From Liolophura sinensis (taxonomy: Eukaryota > Mollusca > Polyplacophora > Chitonida > Chitonidae), in assembly GCF_032854445.1 (NCBI RefSeq), contig NC_088304.1:20123850-20187849 (forward strand): a stretch of 64,000 bases of DNA. The letters run 5' to 3'. The notes under the pieces are model-generated. The model was not told the origin of the DNA. It saw only the letters and a list, made by a program, of their open reading frames with translations, and did not search any database. The position numbers were made by a program, and so were the translations under genes. Shown here in pieces: positions 22,891-34,060 of the stretch (its first letter is position 1; each line of letters begins with the position of its first letter).

Positions 22891-23832
22891 CTGTTACTAT
22901 AGACATCGAATTGATCTCACACGCTGCCACACTTAGCCTTGCCAAGTAGAGGAAATTACACCGGCCTTGGGATTACTTCTCAATCAATCAGCCCTTCCTC
23001 TTCACCTGCGATGAAAAAACTCTGCTGGTTTTTTTATCATTTCATTTGAATGCAATCTAGAGCCGCATAAATTTGGGTTAACTCCCAGCTGACCTGAGAT
23101 AAACGGTATTTGAGGAAGCAATCTAAAGTGCATTCTGGCTCACACGCATTTTGTTCATCAACGCCCGTTTTTGACGACGACATTCACACTAGTGATTTTT
23201 TATGAGGTATTTAAAATCCATGTGCATGTAATGTAACAGTTTCGGTGTCACTGGCATACTTTCATCAAACTGCTGCAGAGTATTGCTTAAGGCAACTGCA
23301 GTATCACATACGTGTGTTCATCAATAGAAGATGGCGTGTAGGATACCACTACATCTGTGTGCGTGTAATGTGTTGGGAGTCAGATTTCGCCTCATAAATG
23401 TACCTTTATCATTAACTATTCATCAAGTGGCAACGTAGATGGTTACTGCCACATATCGTCATAATACCGCATTGCTTTGATAAATATGGACAGAATGTTC
23501 AGATTCTTCTACACTCTGCCTCTAATTTCGCTTACCCCGGGGCTAGAGACTGCATATTGGCCGTGTTAAATTAACCTGGCACTATGTATATATGAAGTGC
23601 TACTGAGATACATTTTTACTATGGACATATAAACTAGCATGTTACAAGATTTGGTTACTGATTTCATTCAATCGCCGGGAGAATTCGATGCGTGTTTCTA
23701 ACCTCACTGAAAAGTGTTGACAGCCTGCGTAAATTCGTCTTAATTTCATACCTTGTGTACTTTCTTTGTTTTTTGGTAGTTTGTGTTGAATCCTGTTTTG
23801 AGAAATAACCTTACGATTATTAGCTTGGAATA

Positions 23833-24110
23833 ATCATTTTGGTTGAAGTTGGTAACGCGTCCGCTTTGGGAGCGGTAGATCCAGGGTCAATCCTGGGGTA
23901 GTTGACCCGTATCGGTGTAATGGCTCGGGCGGGCCGGCTGACTTGCCTTCGATAAGGCGTCTCAGTGAAGCAGCACGAAATAAAAGAGCAGCGGAAATCC
24001 GTCCAGCAACAAGGAAGCACATTACATGCACTCTAAGGATTCCTTAAGTCATGGGACCGAAAAATATTAAAAAGTGCGACGTTAAACCCCAAGCGCTTAT
24101 TCACTCATTT
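23833..24110 (+). mobile_element. SINE family S1, old copy with ~80-bp internal deletion (unit 3)
   Basis: Same insertion as in units 1 and 2, but the sequence jumps from GTCAATCCTGGGG directly to TAGTTGACCCGTATCGG, losing the middle of the element. Both deletion ends lie in GGG-rich stretches. Confidence 0.82.
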
Positions 24111-25700
24111 TAGTTGACGGCTGTGTACGAATTGAGGCCTAGATTCCATCAAACTTAATGAGGAGCCGTTAAGGCAGCTCTTGCAGAGCTATGAGAAAGG
24201 TGAAAGGGGAGCTTCAGTATCGTGCACTCTCTCTCATTAGATTAACTGTACTCGGCTGTTTTCTGTATATCAAAGACGTTTATATCAGTAGACGTATATG
24301 TGGTTAATTGTCTATTTGCAGTGTGTAAGAAAACATTTAATTTTTTCGCGTTTGTGCCTATTTATAATGTTTTATAAAACAGTTTATGTATTTATTGTCA
24401 GAAGTACTTTTATGAGTAAACGTATATGTGCTTTCTGCCTATCTATTTGTAATGTGTCACAGATGTACCTTAAGACGCAAATGTTTTGACAAAATTTAAG
24501 AACGTGCTTTCGTCAGTAACCGTTTGAGGTGCCAGCTTGACACTTGTTATGAGAAGCGTTAACGTCACTGTCTGCGGTCCTAAAGCGGTCGCGGCTGAGC
24601 GATTGGCGGTCGACCTTAGCAAATTAGCGCCAAAACACGGCGGAATACAAACCAGCTGGTTTTTATAGAGGTGTAAGGGATATTGTCTTCCGCGGTCGAG
24701 CATTTGGGTGTCGTAAAGAAGCAGGAAGGGATGTTACTGGTGCGACTTTTCGGAACAAACCTTCCTCATCTGACCATCAGCTAAGGCTGAGTGCCCATCC
24801 ACGGCGTCAATCAACTTAATCCAGTCACCGTTAAGTGGATAAGACCTTGTCTGGGCCAATTACAAAGCTAATCTCGGAGAACGCTCCGTAGATTTTTCTT
24901 CAAGAGCTTTTGGCTCCTCATAGATCTCAGTAGTGGACCTTTTCTATTCCGTTCTGATTATTGCTTTTGTACGTGGAGCTGACACCTTCCGAAGGCTTCA
25001 CGACCAAAGGGTTGTTGCTGAAGTGACATAACAGCAAATACAGACCGACACAACTTCCCAGCTAAACAATCTCTCTGCCAGACAGTGAAGAGAGTTGCTG
25101 TTGATTTAAACCTCAATAAAAAAATTCAACCCACAAGGGTAAAGACCCAGAGCTTTTATCGGCTAAATTTACCCGTGGCGCTGATGATTTCGTCAATACT
25201 GGACCATGCCAGTAAATCAGTCCGGACAGCTCAGCAGTAGATAAATAAACCATTGTGTTTATATGCGCTCACGTCTGAAGATGAATATATAAGTACTCAG
25301 CTAACTGTGAAATCCCCATATTACTTAGCTGGCATGTGTGACTCAATCAATCAATATGTTCCATTCAACACTCATCCAGTCAATCAATCTATCAATCAAC
25401 AAATCAATGAAGTTATCAATTGAAATAAAAGCCATCAATTAGAGATTCAATTAAGGATTTAAATAATGAAATAATCATTCTCAAGTAATCCTGATTTCTG
25501 TTTTAAAGGTAGTCACATAACAAGGTTCGGATATAAGAATAACATCTAGTCCACTAGTCTGCAACCTTTCGCTGTATACTTTTAATACAATATGTTGATG
25601 CTTGAGTGTACATGGAAACGTTGCAAACCAATAAATCAGAAATTGTTATCCATACAAATGCCGAAGCCTGTGATGTTAGTCTGTCAACTTCTAAATACCC

Positions 25701-26047
25701 TAGACAGCTTCGGTAGCCTAATGGTTAGAACGTCGGCCTCTAAGTCGGGAGACTTGAGATCAAACCCTAGTTGGGTCATAACAAAGACGTTGAAAATGGT
25801 CTTCGCTGCTGCCTCCCTTGGCGCTCAGCACTGAGAGGTTAGAGCAAGGAAAGAGGACTGGTTGGCCCAGTGTCAGTATAATGTGACTGGGTGAAGTCCT
25901 GTCAGGTGTCTTTGGCATGATCCCATGATTTGGCATGATCGCTCTTCCAGAAGAAGACAGTCTATACACATCTAATTACTTCTCGTCGTCATATGACTAA
26001 ACGAGTGTTCAGTGCGACGTTAAGCCCCAAGCATTTATTGATTCATT
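25701..26047 (+). mobile_element. SINE family S2, complete copy (unit 3)
   Basis: Complete from the head (TTCGGTAGCCTAATGGTTAG) to the 3' end (GTGCGACGTTAAGCCCCAAG with an ATTGATTC tail). Flanked by AATACCCT on the left (~25,693) and again on the right (~26,049). Subunit B of unit 2 (~18,428) has the uninterrupted CTTCTTAATACCCTCG, a paralogous empty site. Confidence 0.9.
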
Positions 26048-26561
26048 CTTAATACCCTCGTAAAAAAGTTAAGGTTAATCGGTTATCCTGTCAGTTATTT
26101 GAGTCATGGGTGTGTAAAAGTGAACAAATGTCTTTGTGATTAATCCATACTGGGAAAGCTGCCACTGTACACACGCCTATTAGTCAGGCGTGCTCGATTT
26201 TCCGCGCATTTTTGTCGTCTTTTTGAAGACTATTCTATTATTTGAGGCTAATCCAACCCCATCAAAAACTCAGGATCACGTAAGTCCGGGCACGTAAAAT
26301 CTATTTCGTGACACCTCAAAGCAGTTCTGCCTACCGAGAGCTTCTGGAAAAACTAAGATAAGCAATATAAGTCGGTTTATGTCGAGATAATCCAAAGCTT
26401 CTTGATCAAAAGCAAGAGACTGATACAGATAAAAGCACCACACCATTTCAACCGTTAAACTTAAAGGCATTTTTAAACGACAGAATGTAGGACAATATGC
26501 GAAAACAACCCTATGAAGCGCTATTATGGCTGAGTTAGTTTCAATATCAAATCGTGTTTGT

Positions 26562-28061
26562 TTCAGTTCTATTGTCTTCACGGCGGAATCGATCTGTTCA
26601 CTGGAAACTATATTTTCGCGAATAGCGTCAGAGTTAGCTTGAAGTCTTATTTAACCTGTTATATTATATTTAATTGCATGAAATCATAGTCTGAGCTATT
26701 GAGCCTGTACCCATACAGAATGAAATAACAACTTCCAGTATAGTTACATGCCGGACTCCTTTCTAAAAACATGCTTGAACAGCAGCTGTAAAATTTATTG
26801 GCTGCGGAAAGACGAACGCTGTATGGGGTTCATAATATGTTGATTGTTGATTTATTTCTTTATCATAACCTTGAACTGTCATTAGACGCACAACTCATTT
26901 TTTAATTAAGATTTAACACCTATTCGACTATACATAGCTAATCCGTTGCCAAAAGACCGACGCCCTATCCCAGTGAGCCGTGCAGGGCTGTTTTTTACAC
27001 GTAGGTATTTACATGCATAATTTTTAACCATTTACATGTGCATACAAATTATTGAGGTATCATGTGTGTTAGACCTGAAAACAAGGTTAAATGTAGCTCC
27101 GCACGGGAACTTTTCCTATCACAGTTGTTTTTCTCCTAGCTTTATTAACAAAAATGGTATACCATTAACAATGTTGGCTTTGACGTAGACACGTCCGTTT
27201 CTTTGCAAAGGCTGCCAAATTGTTCTATGGCAGGTTTTGTTGTATGTTCTGTATAACACAGTACCTGGTTTTGTTACCATATTATTCTGTTAAGTTCCAT
27301 TCTCTTCATTTAGCAAAGAGAAGGTTGAAATAACTTTAAAATTAATCACTATCCTTGGCATCCTGCCATCTATTGTTGTGTTAGACAAAAGTTCCAAGAT
27401 CTGTGTCCTAGAGCGATTTCCAGCGTTTAACTGACTACAACGTTTAACAAAGTAGCAGCCGTATTTCAGTTATACGTCCGTGTAATCTACGTTAATGGTT
27501 GGATTGGAAACCATTTTACCCCTACGTGTATAAGTAGGACCACAATTTAGTTACCAAGCTTGTCTGTTCAAATTGTCCACTGTTTCCTTTGCTTCTCAGT
27601 CCTTTTTTCAGCTTTTTTTTGAACGATTCATGGAAACACTGGTACTCATATAATTTTGCCTAGTTCGCTCTATACACAATAATTTTAGAGACATCTCATT
27701 AATTACAATCAACATCACTGCGTTTGAAAACTTAATTCTGCTTTATCCATGGTAGTACATGAAAAGTTAGAATAAAACCCTAACTGAGGCGTTCCACCAT
27801 CTTCCCTGCACCAATAAAAATTGTTGCCTGCCTCTCTCTATAACATGCAACCAGCTTTTCTTTACTACTTAGATACTTTTTCTTACATAGTACTTTGGAA
27901 TCTAGTGTTTTACGTTATTTTGAAAATGGTTATCGCGATTATCGACTTAAACACCACTTTAAGGTGTACGAGTTGTAACAAATGTTGGACTTAATGCTTA
28001 GATTTTATCGTATGCTACAGGTATAGATCTTATGTTATTAGGCACAATACTAATTGTTTAT
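26562..28061. other. Single-copy noncoding DNA right of the macrosatellite
   Basis: AT-rich sequence with no frame above about 60 codons. The only recognisable item is a partial D1 repeat (27,765-27,800). Nothing else seen. Confidence 0.6.
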
Positions 28062-28300
28062 CTATCTACTTGTTTGCTGTTTTACGCCACACTTAAGAAT
28101 ATTTTACTTATATGGCGCTCACCAGCATTATGGTTGGAGGATACTGGGCAGAGGCAGCAGGAAATCAACTACCATCCGCAGGTTGCTGGAAGTACGAACG
28201 CGGAGGAAACCAGTATGGGCTGAACTTGAACTCACAAATACCCCATTGGTGAGAGGCTCCTGGGTGTCCGTGATGTTTTAGTCCGTTGACCACTCTTACA
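28062..28300 (-). mobile_element. SINE family S3, near full-length
   Basis: Read on the minus strand: a head region with GAGCCTCTCACCAATGGGG and GTGAGTTCAAGTTC (B-box-like), then GCAACCTGCGGATGGTAG, the CATAATGCTGG block, and TTCTTAAGTGTGGCGTAAAA near the 3' end. Two short frames at 28,032-28,281 are antisense SINE reading. Confidence 0.8.
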
Positions 28301-30880
28301 TACTGTTGTTAAGCTGTTTCTCCAAATTGTTCCGTGATGTTATTTCTGTGAAACAAAATATGCAAGACACTTATGCATGTATAGGCTTGTGAAAGGAGAG
28401 ACAGGAAGTACTGCCTTCAGTTTCTGTTACATGTACTTTGTCCCTATGAAATGTTAGCGGGTATTACCGATACGTAGAAAAGCCGTAATACTTAACATTT
28501 TAGTCCATATCTTATTCCTGTATACTTGCTTATACTGCAATTTTTAGCACATGAATTTGCCTTCAAATTAATTATAAATAAACGAATTTCTATTGTGAAT
28601 GTTTACAGTTTGATGTTGGCACACATCCCATCTTTTCTTATCTTTACGTCCCCTTTAAGACAGCACGTGTTAGAGATGAAACCGTAGAGTAGCAGCTGAT
28701 CAATGATTCATCAGAAACCGGATATCCGGTGTGCGTCAGATTGCTGGTAAATATCATGGTCACGTGCTTCATGGAAGTTTGTAAAGTGTCGTAGACTGGC
28801 GGAAATATTACCACGGAAACGGTTTGGGAGAACTTCACAAATTGGATAGATTTCATGATACTGATGATAATGAGGACGGAAGAGACAATTCAATGTTTCC
28901 ATGACGACGAAGAGACCAACGACCTTGATGCATGTCTTGATGACAACACAGCATTTTGAGTAATTCCAGACCAGTGACGTGTACTAAATTGCAATTAACA
29001 TCACTACATTTTTTTTACCTAATTCTGCTTGAGCCTGGTGCTAGCGGTCGTGTTAATTGCTACCATTTATGCATTTATATGAACACTTAGAATAAAACGC
29101 TGACTGAGGTAAATTGACAAGAGGCCCTATTTCACCGGTTACGTGTGACCATTTGATAACTATCATACTGTCATGGCTGCTCTGGTTTTGCTATCTATGC
29201 TGAACGTCTTTAATTATATTTACCTTTCTTGATGTTTGCACCATATAATTTCGAAAAGCTAGCTCACAAACCAGTCGCGCGTCACATACGTCCAAAATTA
29301 TTGCGCACTTCGTGTATTCATATCTGTGAACTACCCTCCTTCGAACAGGATGCTGGCTCTTTCTTACTACAACATAAGAAGACTTTCTGCAGATATTAGT
29401 TGTTTAGTTTACTGGACAGCGTTCATCCACCAATGAATCAACAATCAGTCAAACATCTATGCCTAAACAACAACACCAGTTGTTTCACCTACAAAGGGTG
29501 TACTAGGTCAGGACAACATTGATCAAGATTTCTTACTGACAGACACGCTGAAGGGTATATTGAGGTAGAATTTATATTTTCGTAGACCTTGTAGACGGAG
29601 AAAAGGTTCATCACACTAGGTCTTGAGAGGAAATTGAAATTTGCTACTAAAGAGACGAATAAACAGGGGAAGCACAATGTCATCAGTGGCCGACCTATAT
29701 ATAATGAATTCTCTCAGAAAATGGGTGACCAGACATTGGTTGTTCGGATCAGATGGTTATATCCAGCCGTGGTGGATCAGGCTGCTGCTTTGTCAGGAGC
29801 TGTCATTTGTAACTGGTAAAGTGCGGTGAAATCACTAAAAAAACTAAACTGCATCCAAGACCAAAGGTACAAAGACATAATACTGCAGTTTGAAATTTTT
29901 CGACACGCGTTATTAAACACTGTGGAATGTGTAAGCTGACTATCCAACTAAACCCTTGCATAGCTTTTCTGTAAATTTACAAACAGACTCAGAGACATAA
30001 ATGCCGGTAAAAAACATAACCACTTTGACAGCGGTGTTAAAGTAGATGAACAATTTTCAGCATGACATTTCAGACCATAAATGTGCATTTAAGGCATAAG
30101 ATTTGATATAATTAGATGGTACTCATTAGGATCGTAAATATACTGCACGGGAAGCACATAACTGCTGCTATAAGCACGATTCAAAGCAGGTCATTAAGAA
30201 CGGAAATGTTGATTTTCGTCACTGAAAAAAACAAACAAACAAGAAACCTGCTGTTTTTACGGACGCATGCAGTGATGAACCTCTCACGGAACTTTCCTCC
30301 CTTGGGAATAATTAAGAAAATTAAGTCAAAAGATTAAAGCGGAATAACTTTGAAATATTCCCGTATCTGGATGACGACTTAGATTAGAGAAATGTCAAAT
30401 CAATATAACTAGGGTATTGCGGTGAGAATGACAGATGGACAAGTCAACCACGAAAAGGAGAACAATAACACTTTTTTCACCGGTATAGCTGATTAGTAGG
30501 TCTCTTGATGAAATGTGAATTAACTTGAAATTGAAGTGTGGAGTAATTCGCATTGGCATCATAATATTGTCTAGAAGCGTGTTTGGGTTTTAGAAAGAAA
30601 AAGAGAGAAACAATTACCAGTGTCATTGTTCGGTGGCATGAATTTGCATAAACTGTTATTTCTGGTCATTTTTTTTTTATAAATCATTCATTGAAAATCG
30701 AGTCTTCTAGCTTTTATTTCTGCTGTATTCCTACATTTTTTCGTTTGCTTGTTTTCTTCCAGGGAAGGTCTGGATGTGCCCCTAGCGACAACAACCACAG
30801 ATAATCTAATTACAGGCAAATTAATAATGCAATTCAGTATACACAACAGTCAACACTAAAGCGAAGAGTGAATGCAGAGT
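28301..30880. other. Noncoding DNA; D1 repeat only
   Basis: Apart from D1 at 29,085-29,222, no repeat family or convincing exon is seen. Two overlapping minus-strand frames at 28,644-28,902 and two plus-strand frames at 29,634-29,829 show no recognisable domain and no paired splice sites. Confidence 0.55.
29085..29222 (+). repeat. Dispersed repeat D1, copy
   Basis: CTGACTGAGGTAAATTGACA, CACCGGTTACGTGTGACCAT, ATCATACTGTCATGGCTGCT. Shared in order with 35,357-35,478 and 57,773-57,900, and in part with 27,765-27,800 (GAATAAAACCCTAACTGAGG). About 130 bp; no class assigned. Confidence 0.7.
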
Positions 30881-30889
30881 AGAATGCAT

Positions 30890-31315
30890 GATTAATATTT
30901 GATTGGGGCAAACGATAAACAGCTCTTAAAGCCATGCTGGCGAGCTAGCCAAGCTAGTGCGTTCGATGACGGCCTAAGCCCCCAATCTCATCAGCAGAAG
31001 TGAAGGTAAAAAGCTTATGGATTGGCCTTTGTGTGAGGGCAGCCAAAAGTACGGTACATTCATTGAGTCCATGGGGATGAGACGCGATGAATGGCCGGGC
31101 GCGAGCTCAGTTTGATTGGAGCAGACGACAATTGGAATCACCTGACGCTGGCGCGATTCGTGCTCATTGACAGTTGGTCTACAGTGTGTGTGTAGGTTGT
31201 CAGGCAGCCTTCGGCGTCACGGTGTGCACTTCATCCGGGATTTCTTCTTGCCGGCAAACGTGTCACGGATACCAGTTATTTAGCGGCTGATTTCTAGATC
31301 AAGTCCTCAATACAG
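30890..31315 (+). promoter_or_regulatory. Candidate promoter and noncoding first exon
   Basis: GC content rises here relative to both flanks. Four inverted CCAAT boxes (ATTGG) lie on the same strand at 30,902, 31,021, 31,115 and 31,131. Downstream, CAATACAG|GTAAGTCC at 31,315/31,316 fits the consensus splice donor very well. No start codon with a long frame precedes the donor, so an exon here would be 5' UTR. There is no TATA box, as is common for CCAAT/GC promoters. The following exons cannot be identified in the window. This could equally be chance composition. Confidence 0.3.
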
Positions 31316-33319
31316 GTAAGTCCGATCTCTCCTGTTCATTCGAACATTGATTCCATTGCTATTTGTAGGCTATTCAGCGATGCCTCAGAGTTTCGACAAA
31401 AGGCTAACAGTCGCAGACGTAACACGAAGGATATTGGAGGATATGTTGAGTCCGCTAATGTCCACTGATTGGCTTATATTAGATATACCATTGAATTGTG
31501 TTTTCCTCAAAACCGGTGTATTTTTTTGACTTCTCAAAACCTTTGGATCAGTTGTTTCACTGAATGCTAACCTTCCATCTACTCCGTAAAATATATACTT
31601 GGAAATGTCTCGATAGGGTTATTTCCTAAAAGAGATAATGTTAATGATGAGTTGCATCATTGTAAGACTCAACGGGTTTAGGCACTTCCTCCTGACCTCA
31701 TATCCTTTTTTGGCCGGATTAATTATGTAAGGACATGACCTCTTTAGCTCAGAGGCTGGCCTGTATCGACCCGGCACACCTTCAAATACAACCATGTCCC
31801 CTAGTATTCTTGAGAACACGAACCAGTAAGACAGGTTCCTGGAACGTGATGGATACCACACGTGCTATTGATTTAAGATTTATCCCTTTTAATAATTGTG
31901 TGTGTTGGAGATGAAAACGTCGTTACTAGGGTGCTAGAGTTTAAGTGATGTTTCTTTCATGCGAGTTATATGCAGGTGCCATCCAAGTGTGGAGAGCACT
32001 GGGGTGAGCATAGGCGGCTCTGGGGCATTTGGGGTTTTAGCCTGTGGGGTAATGGAACCCGGCAGTAAACTGGAAATGAGGGTAACAGGGGAGGTGTGGG
32101 GCGCGTCATTCGGGTCAATTAGCTGGTCAAAGGCGCAGCGCAGAAAATGGACATGGTCTGTGTTGTATGTTGAATGATGTATGGTGAAAGACACACTGGC
32201 GTGTTGCGTCAGTAGGCTTTGTCCGGTACTTTGTAACGGTATTAGAACAGCAGGGGCTTTCTAACCCACCTACAAAGGCAACGGCATGCATGCAAGTACA
32301 TGCTGAACACCAGCGAAGGGAGAAATAAGGAACGGTTTATGTCGAGTTATACATGTAAGTGCGTTGACTGGAGTGAGGCGTAAATGGGATGGTAAGTAAT
32401 TAGCTAGTTTTGGGTGATGGTGGTTGTGTTGGAAAGGTGTGTGTGTGTGTGGTGGGGGGGGGGGGGGGTGTTGGTACCTTCGTTACGGAGTTGCATATGT
32501 GCATATACATGAAAGTACAAGGCATGGTATTTGTTGAAATACGTAAAGGTTTTTTATGTATCTGCAAATATAATAGTACCATAAATCAAAACTAAAAAGT
32601 GATATAATACCCAATCAAATGTTATTGGGGGACATAAGGAATGACAAGAGAGCAAGCCACTGATTGAGACGATCTAAGTACTTCGGAGCTTCACGCTGTT
32701 AAGATATGGTGGAAGGTCCCCGAGATCAGCCAGTTACATGTTTACTGGTGGGGGTGTGAAGGATGGGTTGGAATATTGGCGGCATGAGTTCCAGGCTGGC
32801 AGAAGCAGAAACGTCGATGACTACGTGTGGTGACGTCACAAAAACTAGGCCCAAGGTTGTCCCTTCAAAGTAAAGTCAACATCAGCATTTTTTTCATTCC
32901 TTGCGGATGGACAGTCCAGTTTGAAACCATGTCTACATGAAAAGCGACGATTAACGTTAGTATCGCCATTGTAATAGACCGTGACCTAATGCTGGGTCTA
33001 CGATGGTGTCGATTTGCTAACTGGTCCTCTTGTCTGTTGCCCGACGTACAATCGTAATGAAAGTCGCGTATGCTTAAACAGAGCATGTTCAGTGACGATT
33101 TCAGCACGATTTTTTTTTGAAGTCATGAACTTTCAGCAACAAATTTTAAATGAAGTGGTTAATAATTTTTTTTAGAACTTATGAAAGCCCCCAGAACTAC
33201 AAAATGTACTGTGAACGCTTGCTGACGTATCACAGGAAACGAGGAATCATTAGGTATGTGCACATATATTGTCTTCTTTTAGCAGGGCGAGCCCATACCG
33301 CCAAAATTCTACCGTCACT
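31316..33319. other. Noncoding DNA with a GT/G15 tract
   Basis: Holds a (GT)n run followed by 15 consecutive G (32,454-32,468), which creates spurious glycine/proline-rich frames on both strands. Frames at 31,934-32,194 overlap on opposite strands without a recognisable domain. Confidence 0.6.
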
Positions 33320-33541
33320 AAAGTATCATGCCGAAGACAATAAACATGACACCCCACCCAGTCACAACATACTGACATTCGGCCAACCAGCCCTGTTTAT
33401 TTGCTCTATAAACCTTTAAGTGCTGAGCTCCAAGCGAGGCAGCAACAAGTACCATTTTTTCAAGTCTTTGGTATAACCCGACCCGTTTTTTTATCCCGCG
33501 ATCTCCCGACTAAGGGCTAACTATTAGGCCTCTGAGGCGAT
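33320..33541 (-). mobile_element. SINE family S2, diverged partial copy
   Basis: Reverse complement shows the head (GGCCTAATAGTTAGCCC), CAAAGACTTGAAAAAATGG, and GCTGCCTCGCTTGGAGCTCA. The element runs to the GGCATGATACTTTAG block. The 3' tail is not visible. Confidence 0.8.
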
Positions 33542-34060
33542 TATGGTAGCAGTAGCGCGGATAATGTTGATCTGTGACAAACTGTTTCTGACGTCGTAGG
33601 GTGTGTATGATGTAAAAAGAAGGAAGAACATAGAACGTCAGACCACAAAATATGTCGGTTTTGGTTTCATGGATGTCAGAAATTGGTCGACGTATGACAG
33701 GAAGGTGTGGCTGAAAGGGTGTAACTAAAAGCAAAAGCATTATTATTGTAGCAGTAGCATGGGTAATGCTGAACAGTTATCACACTTACTGTATAATGAA
33801 TGCCCACTTACTGTATCATGAATGCCCACTTAATGTATCATGAATGCCACTTAATGTATCATGTATGTATTACATGTATATGCACAACTCGTGAAAAGAA
33901 AGAAGGGCGTTGTATACCGAAGGGCGCTATAAAATGTGTCGGGTTTCGTTGTCGGTGAAAGTCAGAAATCTACAAGCGTATTACAGGCTGATTTCACTGG
34001 AAAATGTTATTTTCAATGCACAAATGCCATTATTGTAGCAGTTGCATGAATAATGTTAAA
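33540..34060 (+). repeat. Diverged direct repeats of ~200-290 bp
   Basis: ATTAT(G/T)GTAGCAGTAGC or ATTATTGTAGCAGTTGCATG followed by AATGTTGA or AATGTTAAACAGT recurs at about 33,540, 33,743 and 34,031, with a related AAAGAAGGA and ATGTGTCGG segment between. The spacing differs because a 22-bp minisatellite expanded in the second copy. Confidence 0.55.
33785..33870 (+). repeat. 22-bp minisatellite, ~4 copies
   Basis: CTTACTGTATAATGAATGCC-type units start at 33,785, 33,807, 33,829 and 33,850, the last two being 21 bp long. Confidence 0.9.

Larger units (their letters stand above)
1..26561. repeat. Macrosatellite: tandem array of ~11-kb units, 2 full-length plus one truncated
   Basis: Position 1 and position 11,016 begin the same sequence and stay aligned at an offset of 11,015 for over 4 kb; later indels bring the offset to 10,997-11,005. 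A third unit begins with the minisatellite near 21,946 and loses homology near 26,561. Window base 1 lies inside a minisatellite array, so the tandem array continues to the left of the window. No gene family is recognised in the unit. It is not an rRNA or histone repeat: neither is visible. Confidence 0.95.
21946..26561. repeat. Macrosatellite unit 3 (truncated at 3' side)
   Basis: Minisatellite, a fresh SINE (22,518-22,890), unique DNA and subunit A, ending near 26,561 where homology to units 1 and 2 stops. It is more diverged (around 5% by spot check) from units 1 and 2 than they are from each other in this segment. It keeps the full 3' tail of the S2 SINE that units 1 and 2 have lost, so it split off earlier. 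The loss of homology falls at the same internal point where A and B stop resembling each other. Confidence 0.85.

Noticed and set aside
1-26561. Assembly artefact (one locus repeated by mis-assembly)
   Set aside because: Units differ by substitutions, indels and clean SINE insertions with target-site duplications and empty sites; collapsed or duplicated haplotypes remain a lesser possibility.
31934-32194. Coding exon (open frames on both strands)
   Set aside because: Opposite-strand frames cover the same GC-rich stretch, with no domain and no paired splice sites.
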